Both the position numbers and the translations under genes were made by a program. 64,000 nucleotides of DNA from Rhabdornis inornatus (taxonomy: Eukaryota; Chordata; Aves; Passeriformes; Rhabdornithidae). The DNA lies in NCBI GenBank assembly GCA_013397075.1, contig VWZS01010874.1:1733327-1797326 (forward strand), written 5' to 3'. Each line of letters starts with the position of its first letter. The first letter of the stretch is position 1. The notes under the pieces are model-generated. The model worked only from the letters and a program-made list of their open reading frames with translations. It made no database searches and was not told where the DNA came from. Positions 49,986 to 62,796 of the stretch are shown here, one piece after another.

Positions 49986-52900
49986 ATGCAAAAGGCAAGC
50001 TTCACCTGATTTTTCTTTGCGTTCACAGATAGTCACAGGCCCACAAAACTGTCTGTCCAGCCAAAAGAGGAGCACTAGATTAATTAAAATTGTTCATTTA
50101 TTGCAATTTTATTACATTGTGACAACATTCTGGCTCTGCATTGCTGAGGAAATCCTCTGGAATGCCTGAAAGCTTTCCACTCCAAAGTGTGCTGCCCTGT
50201 AACTCACTATTGCTGCCTGTTTTAAAACAACAACCAGTCTGCAAGAGCAAATGGAAAAACTACTTTTTCCCTCTCTTCACTGTCAATGGTGGTACCCAGA
50301 AATAACCCAAAAATGCTTCTAAACAGATTTTATAAAGGATAAAAGGGAATAAAAAAATAAGTAATGTAAATCCATGTGCATCTTTTCAACTTCATTGTCT
50401 TAGCCATGAATTTTCTTAGTGGACAAATAGGCAAATCTTGAGAGTACAGCTCATGAAAATTCTAACTATATGCAGGCAAACAATGTGATTTACACTCGCA
50501 GGACTGATTTGTTGTAAGCTTTTATGCTTCTGCATGTAGCAGTATTAGAATCAGTTGTATTTCTTGTTTGATATGTTGCATTGGAATTCAAAATAATGTA
50601 CATAAGCCAGACATTTTGGAAAGTTTTTGACCTTAGAAATATGACTATCTAAGAGAGGTTTATGGTGGAAAGTATCACATCCTCTCAAAACAAGTGATTG
50701 TTAGCACGCCTGTAATTCAGACCTTGTATTGTAACACATCATGAATTGTAAATTTAAACTTTCATTTTCTCTGGAACACTGGATTAACCACTTCTCCATT
50801 TATGATTTAAAGCTTTGTGTCTGTATACAACCCAAGTGAAGATCACAGAAGTGGCATTTGTCCCAGTGATTCCTCCCAATCTGTCTAAAACCATCTGGTT
50901 TTCCTGCGTGTTCCCTTGCACCCAGGAGCTCTGCCTCTGACAGCAATGTATTCCTAATGCTGATGTGTGAAGAACTAATGCAGCCATTTGGATGCACACT
51001 TTGCTATCGAGGTGCCACTGCCATCCATCACGCTGGCCCAGACACCACAGAGCAAAAACAACAGCCAATACAAATGCATCATGACAAAATGTTGTATTTA
51101 TGGTTTGTGTACATGCATAAGTCAGCTGCACAACCATCTCTGGCCTCCACTCAGGATTCATTTCTATGGATTGAATCAGCTTCCGATCATTCATGGCAAG
51201 ATTGGCTCCCAACAGAAAGGCCCAGGGATAGAGAGCCTCCCTACCAGAAACACAGAGACAATCCAGAAGCAGACCTGGCCTCAGCTAACAAGGGTATTTA
51301 CATGGGCAAACAAAACTGTAGCTTCTAAAATCACAAAGCTTTCTTTTGCATTAATATTGTTTTTTATTTTGTGTAAGAAATCTTTCATAAGGTCTCCTCT
51401 GATATTCCTAAGCAATGGCATATTGAACACTTAGCTTAAGAAATCCTCTCATGAGGAATTTCTAAGCTGCAAATTGTTAGATGTAAAGAGAGAATTACCA
51501 CTGTATGTTTGTCCATTTGCTATACTCTTCCCCTGGCATTCATGCCCAGCCACTCCTGACAACAGGGTGCTAGAATAGATAGACTGTCATGCAGCTGCTC
51601 ATACATTCTTAGACATTCAATACTTTTCTAATTTCTGTATCTATGAGGCTTGTTCTCATTCTCTTGCTCTCAAAGAAGTCACGCTTTTTCAATAACACAA
51701 TTCAGTCACAAAAAACGATATTAAAATAATTTTTAAAAGGCCATGTACAATGATTTTCACAAAATCTAGATAATACACTACTGCATGCCCCATTACACAT
51801 TTCTTACTCTATTAAGTTTTCATAATTTAAAGCAGAAAAACTACTCTTATCCAGTGCTGCCATGTTTGGAAATGCCATATGAGAATGAAATCTGATGTTT
51901 AACACACTGTTCCTCTAGGATCCTCTGATCTCTAGGATTTGATGGCTTTGCTGCTCTCTCTGTTTATCCTTTTGGCATAGTATCTGTATTTAGATTAAGT
52001 CCTTGCAATATTTCAGCATGTTACCTCTGATATAAATCTCATTCTTTTCAATCATGCCAGACCCATCCATAATCTTCCTGTGTTTTTATCTGTACTCAGA
52101 TCACTTCTTCAATCACAACACCATCTATGTACAGCATTAAAATTCTGCTTACTCTCCTACATCACTATGAAAGGAAACAAACAATGAAGATACTAAAACA
52201 ACCTGTGCTCTCCCAGTGGCAAACTCTGTCTTCGTTTACCCTCTTAAACAGCCCATTGATGTCAATACCAGTACCTGCACCAACACCAGACTTCTCCCCC
52301 TTTCTTGGATTGGGGATGGCAATGACAAGCAAGAGGGAGCAGAGCACTAGGCAAGAACTAGGTAAGACGGACAGAGAGCTGGAGGAGATGAAACCATTTG
52401 AGCTTTTAGGGCAGTGAATATTCACAGTACCCCAAGCTGCAGAAAGTTCCTCTAAAGCAACAAGCATTCCTCAATCCACATCCTGCTGCTAAGGAGAAAT
52501 CGAGGTCATCCAGTACCACACAAAAGTTAACCACACACAAGAGATTAAATCCTTAAGTTTTGCTTAGAAGAGCATTCCAATTTAAGGCAGTATTTACACA
52601 AGTGAAAAAAAGGCAAAATTTAAATGCTTAAAAATGGTCATTTTGAAGATGGCTAAACTCAAGTATGTGACTAAAACTTTTCCTGAAGAAGATCCTACCG
52701 ATACAGCAAATTATCTGCATTCACTGCAATAGAAACAGATGTGCCTCGAATTATTATTTCTCACAATCTTATGCTGCTCATAAATACAAACAATTTATTT
52801 TCCCCCCTCTTGAGCAATAATATTCATGTGTTGTAAAAAATACACTTCAAGGAAAAGTGACATTTTAAGCATCTAAAGAGAAAGTTTCTTAATGAGGAGT

Positions 52901-53012
52901 GAAATAAAGCACAGAAAAAATGCCATCCAAATGCCTGCATTGTACAAAACTGAAACATGGTACAGCTATATTTTAGAATACAGATAACAAATTGGAGTAT
53001 CTCTTCATGATT

Positions 53013-53028
53013 ACATATATATATATTT
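53013..53028. repeat. (AT)n microsatellite, short
   Basis: A short alternating AT run of about 14 bases. Confidence 0.8.
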
Positions 53029-54933
53029 AATACATGATTTAGCAGGAAATGGACTGTGCTGATAAGAAACTGTCATTGAAATCTTAGATCAGTCAGTTAT
53101 CCACAAATTAACTGATTATTTCCCATTACGATGCATCATCCACCAAATACAAGAAATACAGAATTCCATTATTACTTATCAGTGCAGTCTCCCTATTACT
53201 ACAATAAAATAACACTGATAATTGTTTATATAGAATACTTTGAATGGCTGGAAGTATTAAAAGAAAATTTATCATTTCAAAACAACAAGATCCCTAAAAT
53301 ATTTTGAAATCTGACAGAAGACAAATAACAGTAGTGAGTTAAAGGTGAAAGGGCATCTTGAATATAGTACAATTTGTCTCCAACATGATTTATAGACCCA
53401 GCCTGAAACATGATAGCAAAAAAATAAGGTTTTTCATGGAGGTGCCTGAGGTCTACAAATCTCATTACTGTCATTTCTTTTCAGTCTCTTAAATTTAATA
53501 ACATTTATTTTTAAAGGACAAAACAGACATTGACACACATATCCAAAATAGCTTATATATAATTGCTTTAAAGTATGAACTTCTCATGTATTCACTCTAA
53601 ACTTAAAAAAATTATTTATTTGATTATTATATAGATACAAAAAATTATTCTTCTAAATACTGATATTGCGGTTTTAAAGTAAGACACTTTTCTTATGCAA
53701 AAAAACCAACATATGGAATTGAATTTATTGATCAAGAGTATTTTTAAGACACAGTTTCAGGGAGTGTTTTCAACTTGGTCTACAACATTTAAAATTTATG
53801 TTCCAGCTTAAAGTATTACATTCAAACTTATGTTGTCTGAGAGAAAAAAATGAAAAAAGCCCACACCAATGTTCTTTAATATCTGGCAGGAGGAATAAAT
53901 GTTTTAGGCCTAGAGATATGTCAACATCTGTAATGTAGTATGTAATTTACTATTTTGTTCTGTAAAACATACCTTGCAGATGCAAAGCATTTAAGGTAAG
54001 AAAGACAGATTAGCAAAGAAAATAAACATTCCTTTATTAGGTAAATGATGCCTTAAAGACACTATAAAATAAAGCTTTTGTGTATGTTGTAAAATGAAAT
54101 GTTAAGAAATAAGGCAAAAAATCAGAAGACAGGTTATAAGTATGTTCAGACATCTGTCTTTATGTATAAATTCAAGTTTGAAGTAGGGATGATGTTAGAA
54201 ACAACAGACAAATGGATCCAATCGTCTGACATGGAGCAGGTACGTGCAAAAGTCACAAAAGTTAAAATAGTGTTCTCCAACATTCCATCTGTTTTTATGA
54301 TGATTAAAATTACTATTGAACTTGATATTGGCATAGTAAAATTGGCACAGCTCACTAAGGGATTTCTGCACATGGATAATAAGCATTCTCATCCCTTCAG
54401 GTCCTTCATTAAGACTATCAAAACTGCAATGCTTCAGAGTAAATTTGCCAGAGGCACCTTTTCTACAACATTAAGAACATGGAGACAACACACAGCCTCC
54501 TTTTATGATACTGTGGAGAGCAGCTGTGTCTCATGTCCCTGGGAAGCAGACTGGCTAAACCACTCACAATGTCCCAGGGAATAGTGCTGTTTATACTATC
54601 TGCATTTCTCCACCAAAAATTCTGTCTTTAAAGCATTGACACAATTAATATTCCTTTCATTCACATATGATGACATACAGAGAATCACCCTGTGGCTTGG
54701 TCAGTCCCTCTAAGATAGATGTAAGCAATCAACTTTTAGTAGACTTTAATTTGTGTTCTTGTGGATAAAGTAAGAGAAGACCAGTGGGGCATTTTATTTT
54801 TTCAGTCAAAATATCAATGTGCTCAATTTTGGAAAATTGCCATGAACTTATTTTGTTTTTTCAAGGAAATGAAATTATCATATAATACGTAATCAACATT
54901 TCAGTATGTAGCATTAAAAATACAAGTACTCAC

Positions 54934-54986
54934 AGTAGCATGTTCCCCTAAGTGGATTTCCAAGATACCTATTTTCAGAGTCACAG
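54934..54986 (-). CDS. ATRNL1: ATRNL1 exon: end of last laminin-type EGF module
   Basis: This is the first of four visible coding exons of attractin-like 1, a large type I membrane protein related to attractin (ATRN/mahogany). Read on the minus strand, the 53-bp exon encodes CDSENRYLGNPLRGTCY, with one leading base and one trailing T of split codons. The motif ENRYxGNPLRGTCYY is characteristic of the last laminin-type EGF module in the attractin family, and the two cysteines would be part of its disulfides. The acceptor is a pyrimidine run ending in CAG at 54987-55000, and the donor is GTGAGTA at 54927-54933. Entry is in phase 2 (third codon base first) and exit in phase 1, which fits the next exon exactly. 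The preceding exon, expected to encode the GKCFCTTKG part of the module, was not seen up to base 64000. The splice-site and peptide reading is direct; the choice of ATRNL1 over ATRN rests mainly on the downstream exons. Confidence 0.93.
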
Positions 54987-57900
54987 CTGCAGGGGGAAAA
55001 GAAAGACAAAACCAAACATTGCCATTAAACACAGTACAGCTTTAATAAAAACGCAGCTAGAATATTTATTCAAGTAGCATGAGTTTCAGTACTAGCAACA
55101 CAAATATATGCAAGTAAGAAGTATTTAATACAGTTCTTAATGAGGGTGTGCTACTTTCTGGAGACACCTCTCTGTCATATAAGAAACCCAGAGTGACCAG
55201 GCCCTTGAATAAAGAACTTCAGCCACCTGCCCCAAGTCGGTGCCTGCTGTAGGACTCAGGGCAGGAATTCTGGTCTCTCTGCACTCTTATGAGCAAAGGA
55301 GAGCCAGGCAGCCACACCAAGCTCTGGATCTCCTTATCCCTGTCTCCTCAGTCCGATTCCCTCTCTGCTTTTGATTTGGCACAGCAGCATCTCAGCTACT
55401 TAACTTCCATGAACTTCAGAGGCAATTGCTCCACTTCACTGACCACCCAGGGCACCAGGTGAAATTCAAGCTGAATATGATGTACTGATGCTGCTGACAA
55501 GATGTGTACATGATGAGGGCTGGAGAAATAGCTTTCTTATTGATAAGATATACAGCTATTTTCAGAGACATGATATATCCTACAGAAATTCAGTTCAAAT
55601 TCAGTTATGTAACATGACTCTAAAAATGCCAAATGTCTTAATAGAAAATTATTAATCTGCTTTAGGTTTCCTTGGCTATTTCATGGAAGTCTCCAGCAAG
55701 ATTACAGTTTTCTCTTAAACGTACAGAAAAATTCACAAAACAAAGAGAAAGCTAATCACTGCCTATTAAATTTCACATAAATATTTTCCCAGAGGTAAGC
55801 TGAATAATTTACTATCTTGCACTATCTTTTCATTACTTTATTTTAACAAACTTAATTTGGAAGGAGATATTTTTGCTGTTATTTTATTAGTGATTGGTAT
55901 TAAAAACACATTCTAACTTGGATGTCATATCATTTAACAAGTTTTAGACTTTAAAATATTTTGATGTTTGTATTTCTCCTGGTTTCCTCAATAGTTTCTA
56001 ACTGGTGATTCCTAACATACTCATTTTTATTATAAAATAAGCAGAGAATCTCCTTGATCCTTTGTTACAATACTATAAGGAAAATAATCAGCAGTAGCAA
56101 TATAATGCAAAAGCAGAGAAAAGATGATCTGAACTCTGCCCTTGGGCACTCCTGATCCCACATTAGCATGAGAACTCTTCGCAGGGTCAACTATACAGAA
56201 ATTCAACACTTTTCTAATATAATAATTTAAATAATTGATCTTCAAGAAAACAATCTCCCCCATGCTTCAAGTCTAACTGCAGAACACAATTTGTGGTCTT
56301 GTTTACAAAGATGCTCTGCCCTATAGTCCTCTCCGCAGAATTGAGAAGACAGTCTGATCATGAAGTACCTCTCTTGCATGCACTCAGAAAAGAGAAAATC
56401 TCTCAAGTAACAACATTGGTCTGCCTGACACAGCTTTTTTCTAAACATCACAAAACACTAACAACATTCTATAAAAAAAGCTTGCTACTGAAACAATAAA
56501 AGATATATTCATGTCTGAAAGGGCCTTTAGGTTTGGAATTCTGAAGGAGAGCTAAGGGAAAGGGACCATTTTTAAATCAAGGGTTTAAAAGAATTCCCTT
56601 TTCTTGTATATAGGATTGCCACATAAATGAGACCGTATATAATGTAACAAATGATAATAACATGATGGAGGTTATTGTATGAGGACTATTTTTTCTCTTG
56701 AATATTTCAAATGCAAAGTAGATTACATGTAGGCAGTATTTAGAATATACGGCGGTTTTCTAACAGAAGGAAAAAAATATAAACAATAACTCTGTATTTA
56801 GAGTCTGAGGATGAAGGCAAGAAACTTCCCCTTCTGCTCAGTGTTAATGGCATTGTGTATGACATGGAAGAGCAATATCCAACTCCCAGCAACAGTAACT
56901 TTTCCAAATTCCTCTGTGAACTCCTGCCCAGTCACAGGCACTCACCTGTGATGCTTTGACCCTCAGAATAAAGGTGTGGGTTTGTTTTGGCTTTTTTTTT
57001 TAATCTTGAAAATCTTAATGAAAAAAGACAGCTGCTTCCATACAGCTTCCCTTCTCCATTCAGCTGCCCTTCTAATCAGATGCAATCATCTCCTGTGGAT
57101 CAATAAGTACCAGAACCCAGGGATTTCCAGCATCACATATATCTTCCTTGCATTTTTATTTCTATTTATATCACAGATAAAACCCAAACACGAATACATT
57201 AAATAAAAATATCTATAAACTCCATCTAATATAGCACAGGCTTCACAAGTTACAAGAACATACAAAAGAATGGTTAATACAAAAATTACTAGGTTCTAAA
57301 TATTTTGCAACATGCAAGTATTCATAAGTATTCATTCAAATCCAAATAATTATCAATTCCCTGACAATTACAGAAGTGACCTTCAAATATCTTGAAAAGA
57401 AAATAGGTATGCAATTTTACAGATGTTTCAGTTGTTTCAAAGTTATGTGCAATGGAATGATAAAGTATGCACAATAAAAAGAGAATAGTGAATTACACCA
57501 CAGCCAAGCATTTTGATGTTTTATCATATTATACTTTCGGTGGTGGGAGCCTCATGGGAGTACTGAAGGAGGGAGTGATTTTGGGCAGGACAGAGCCCAT
57601 GCCAGTCCTGGTGGGTGTTATCCCAGAGACATCCCAGCCTGTCAGGAGCAGACACACTGCTCTGCCTGGACAAGGATAAAAGGCACCACGGGATGTGAGG
57701 GAGGAGGAGCCTCTCCATGGACAGCACCTGTACAGTACAGAGGGAAATTCAGATTCATCCAATGCTGCAGGCACACAGGAACCCCAGTAACTGCAGGGGC
57801 ATGAGATTTACCTGTTATCTGTGGGGGTTTTATGCCCTCTCATTAAAACAGCTGGCTTATAACACCATTTGTTGCCAGGCTTTTCATGCAGAACACTTCC

Positions 57901-60900
57901 ATCATGCATATCAGGAATAACATCAGGCAGAGTTTTTACTAGTTAGGGAAGCCTGTTTTAACATAAATGGAAGATACTACTTAAGCACTTGGTTTTCAGT
58001 GGAGGGAAAAAGTGAAACTAATAGGATTAAGAATACATCTGAAATTATTCACATGAGCATGTATGCTGGGTTTTGATTAAATTTAGTTCTGTCTTTTAAT
58101 CCTCTCCTATTTTATTAGCATACATATTGCTCTGCATTAGTCACTGATTATAGTTCCAATTACAAAATTTCCTATTTGCTGAATTGTTTCCTTATGAGCT
58201 TTACTCATTGTAGTAATTTTTGTACCTTTTCCAAAAGCCAGCACACATTGGACCATATGTGAAGCATAATATATGCCTCATATCTGAGAAATGGAAGCTA
58301 CACTCATTATTTTATGTGCCATAGGGCCATGATCATTTGCTTTAAGTGGTCATAATGAATGAGCAGTTCCATTCTGGCAGGACTCCAAAGACACAGTTCC
58401 CATTTACAAGGACAAATGGAGGAAGGCTCCTATTAGGTTACGTACAAGTTCTATGGTTTGTTCCAATACAAAAGTATTCAATTCATCAAGCTCACTGACC
58501 TTTGGATGGCCTGCCATTAGCACTTATTTCCCAACTTCTCCCTCAATTATCTTTTCAAAACTGAACCATTTTCTTTCACATTCTTTTTATCACTTTGGAT
58601 TTTCTGGAAGTTCAAAATAGAAGTTATTGACAAATGCATTTAAAAAATAATTGCTCTCATGTTTCTGACCAAGATAATTTCTCACTTTCTCTTTAAATAC
58701 ATAAAATCTATGTAAATGAGTACATGTTTACAGTAAGACTGCCAGATCTGGGGGGTCTTTTTTAATGAATGAAAGGCCTCTTTGTAAAACAGAGTTTACA
58801 AACAACCTTTTGTTGAAGTTTAGCAATGTGTATGTTCTTGTGCTCTGTACCATGCAGGCTTAAGAAAGCAAAGGAACTGACAGCAGGGGAATATATATAT
58901 TTACATGCCTAATTTTATTGTTCTTACTGGTATGTCCCTTAAGTAAGGGAACACCTTCAAGCTTATCACCTGAGGAAAACTGTCAATGTCAACACCAACC
59001 TAGATGGACAGCTTTCTAGGTAAGCGATTTGACCATGGTGAAACCTTCCTATAACAGCTCATTTACATGGTAAAGGCCGAAGTTTCTGCAGCTCTGCTGC
59101 TGCCACTAATTGTTAAATCTTTCAATTAAAAGTGAAGCAAAAAAAGAGGAACAGGGGAACACAAACCTAAGTACAGCTGGGCCTTCTTTTAGTTGAGTTT
59201 GCTTTTAATACCAAATTCTCAGGGAAGGCCACTCTAACACACCATATTATTTTATTCAACTGGTTCCTTACTGACACAGTTTTATCTAGTTCTGGCCCAG
59301 ACCAAGACTTGTCAACTATATAGTTATAGCATATTATATAATATAGATATGTATGACCCTTACCTCATATTTTGTCCTTGTAAATTAATAGACCACTTCT
59401 ACAGTGTCTGGGGAAGAGCTGTCACCTGGCTGATCTATAGCTGGTCATAAACAGGTTTGGGACTTTGCCCAGTATTGTGTCTATAAGAGGCTCACAATAA
59501 ATTAAGACTAACAGTCTGTTTCAGCAGAGTATTCCTAGTCCCAGACTGATTACTTGTCCCAGCTTTTGGATGAGTCAGAATAGCTTTCAGGACTACTGCT
59601 CACTTCTGTCCTAGCCTTTACTCCTCATGCTGTTACAGTAGTCTTGCTGCTGCTGTCCTCCATCACTGATTGCTGCTTCTGATCCCTTTGTCCCCAGCTC
59701 CTGATCTTGCACAACTGGCTCTTGGTTTTATTCTGCTTTCCCGGTTCCACCGTGCTATGATGCAATGGGGGTTTTGAATAGTGAAATACTATTTACATAA
59801 CAAAAATCTAGGGACACCTTGCAACTGAAGTGTTTGTAAGACTAAACCTAAGACTTCTCTAGTCCCACGGTAAGCCCTGTGGAATTTCAAGTGGATATGA
59901 AGAATTATTCCATATTGCTATATATTACTACATCCTCAGCATTGAAAATATGTCCACGCTGTTGACTGCAGCTTTTGCAGATAATTATGAGACAGTTGAT
60001 GAACATTTAGTCCAGATTCACACACAGTTTTTTTATTCTGCCTGTTGGTCATCTCTTCTTGAAAGTCATCCTACTCTTGGAGTACATTTGCAACAATGAG
60101 AAAATAAGCTGAGGTATGTGCTTAACTAGTCAATAGATGTAACTGGCTGTAATTCATAACATTTTGGAAGTGATGCCACAGAAACTGGTGATTTTCAGCT
60201 CAAGAGTGGTAACTCAGGGATGAAAGCAACAACCCAAGAACAGCTGAGCAGTGAGTGACTGATACCTGAAAGCTCAATTCACACTTAGATGCAGTCAGGA
60301 CTTAGGCCTTGATTTAGGTGTATCTGGCATCCATATCTTTGACACAGAAATGTCCAACAAGCACATCTTCTGACCATCCCCAACAGACATGGCCAGCAGC
60401 AAGGAAAATGAGTGACCTCACAATCAGCACTTACAATACACCAGCCAGTGTCATGTTTTGGGAGTTCAATCTTTTCATGTTGAAAAGATTCAGAAACAGC
60501 ATCATCCTTCCACAGAAGTGCTAAGATTTAGATGCAGTAGTTGAGTTCAGATGACATATTTAATAAAAAGAGGTATTGTAAGCAATGTTAATGACTGCTT
60601 TGTGATTTTCAGAGAATAGGCTCAATTGCTAATTATTATTGCATTTTTTTCATAGTGCAATGTAATCTTTATTTTGCTGAAGTGAAATATATGAAATGCA
60701 CAAACTTCTAATCCATAAATGCAAATTTATCCCTCTTACAGGTATAGGTCTGCTTCTTGACTGCATTGACATTGTACTCTACTACATTGTCCCAATGCTA
60801 CCCATTAACACTGCAGTATATTCAGACAGACAGACCTCTCAGATCTTTGGTTCTAATGTAAAAATTGGACACTTTCACTTCTCACACTGCCAAGATCCTT

Positions 60901-62140
60901 CCTGTCATGAGTAACTTCAGATATAAAGAATTATCAGTCTGCCTCTTAAGATAATGATAACCTAAAAGGGTAAAAGGTACCACGATTTATGTTTCCAGTT
61001 CAAACTTTTTAATAATGTGGGGAAATGATTTATTTGTTTTTTTCTTGTAAGTGCATATAACGATGTCTTGAGACAATGTTTTTCCTGCAGATCAATTTGT
61101 CTCCTCCTCACATAATTCATGAAAAAGGCCTAGGCCAGCAACACTTTTTTTTTTTAATTAATCTAAGCTGATCTCACGAAAAGAAAAAAGTAAAACATTC
61201 TAATGTCATAAGCAAGTTTTCCATTTCCAGACCCCTCACGCTATTCAAATCCTTCTTCCTGCAAGATCAAGAATAATTAGTATTATAGAGTTCTTATTTA
61301 CTCTTTGAAGTAATCATATTTCAAATCACAAAATCCACTGCACTCCAGGACAAAATAAGCTTTCAGTGAGGTGTCACTTATCATATAATTATATTAATTA
61401 AGAGGAAAAAAGGTTAATATATAAAATAGGAGTTTTCTAATAAAGTCTGGATTCTATTTAGTTCTTCTATACAAGAATAAAGTGTCCTACAGCCATAAAT
61501 TGGAATAGCTGGATAACTCTGTTAATCTTAATGAATAAGGCACCAAATGGATTTCATATGCAAATGATTTGATGCTGCTTACTCTGAACAAGAAAAATCT
61601 CATGTCCGTGGCCTTACCCTTTACCTCTGGCACTCCTTTCTCTACAAATGGCCATGTTTTTGGCAGTGATGCACAAACTTGAATATATGCAAAAAGGTGA
61701 ACTTGGAAAAGCAGACTTCCCTCTTATCAGTCACTGTTCTTTTAAAGTCAGGGAAGAGAAATATCCACATTTCTTCGCTCACATTTTGACCTACATCAGA
61801 CACTTCAGACATTACTCCAGCCCTTAGAAAGTCAATGTTAGAATATCCCATAACACAAAATAAGAGGCTATGGTTACACTGAACTGAACCACAACTCTGA
61901 GAAATATTAGCATGGGCTTCTCAACTACTTCTTTCCTTTTAGAGGAAAGAATTAGATAAGAAGCAATGGTAAAATAACCATGAAAACTTATTATTACTTA
62001 AACTGAAATGCAGCTCCTCCTAAATGTTTACTTTTCAAAAACCAGTGAACAGTTCACAAAATTCACATGTTTCATCCTTTTAGAAGATAAATATTGATGA
62101 AATGTGTTAAATCTTAACTTAATATCAACAATAGAATATT

Positions 62141-62182
62141 CATAGACTCATAGAATGGTTTGGAAGGGATCTTAAAGACGCA
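62141..62182 (-). mobile_element. CR1 LINE 3' tail, truncated
   Basis: 'catagactcatagaatggtt' followed by 'tggaagggatcttaaagac' is the reverse complement of the last bases of CR1. The match stops abruptly near 62182. Confidence 0.85.
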
Positions 62183-62245
62183 TGAAATGAGTCTTTAAGA
62201 ATAGAAATAAAATAAAGAGAAAAGAAATAAATACATGCAAGTCAC

Positions 62246-62380
62246 TGTGCACCGGAACAGGTTGCCCAGAGAGGTTGTGGAGTTTCCCTCACTGGAGATA
62301 TTCCAGAATGATCTGGACACAATCCTGTCCACGTGTTCTGAGATTCTGTAATCAGTTGTGATCATTCTGTGATTCTGTGA
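62246..62380 (+). mobile_element. CR1 LINE 3' end fragment
   Basis: 'ccggaacaggttgcccagag', 'aggttgtggagtttccctca', 'ctggagatattccagaatga', 'ctggacacaatcctgtcca' and the tail 'atcattctgtgattctgtga' give a plus-strand CR1 3' end with its terminal octamer-like repeats. Part of the internal sequence (the 'cctgctttgg...ttggactagatgat' block) is deleted. It sits 64 bp from the minus-strand tail at 62141-62182, with both 3' ends pointing outward. Confidence 0.9.
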
Positions 62381-62725
62381 TCTGCTATTCACTGCCTGCT
62401 CTGGCACTTTCCAAGAGTGTTTGTATATTGCTGTTGTTTAAAAATCATTTCTCAAAAAGAGCAGGAGAGGCAGCACATCAGAACATTAAATATTTTAACA
62501 GGCCCTGACAGTCAGAGCAAATGCATCATAAATGGTTTCATCAAGTAGACCATATGAAAAAGAAATATATATACACACACTTAATCCCAAGTGGTTTACT
62601 GCATTTTCATTAGTCATTACTGAATTGTAAAATTTTATTATTACTAAGTGTGTTTGTAGTAAGTATATTTAACTATTAAACAGTTTATGGCTTGTTTTTT
62701 AAAAATGTGCATTATAACATGACTC

Positions 62726-62796
62726 TTTTATTACTGTTGAATTTAATCTATGGTTTATAATACAACTATTTTATTACTGTTGATTTAATCTATGGT
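62726..62796. repeat. Tandem duplication, two copies of about 43 bp
   Basis: 'ttttattactgttga' followed by 'tttaatctatggt' occurs at 62726-62754 and again at 62769-62796, differing by one base in an A/T run. Confidence 0.9.

Larger units (their letters stand above)
34993..54933 (-). other. ATRNL1: ATRNL1 intron, 19,941 bp
   Basis: Large phase-1 intron between the 53-bp and 95-bp exons. The Tyr codon split across it (T...AC) restores the expected CYYSLLID-type junction as CY+Y+SLL, which supports there being no extra coding exon between them. It holds a short CR1 tail at 36.8 kb, a 25-base T run at 44.76 kb, small AT microsatellites, and a few locally GC-richer patches (35.64-35.96, 46.06-46.60, 50.85-51.30 and 52.20-52.50 kb) that I could not assign. 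The remaining stretches, including 37.1-44.2 and 45.4-49.9 kb, show nothing I recognise. Confidence 0.9.
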
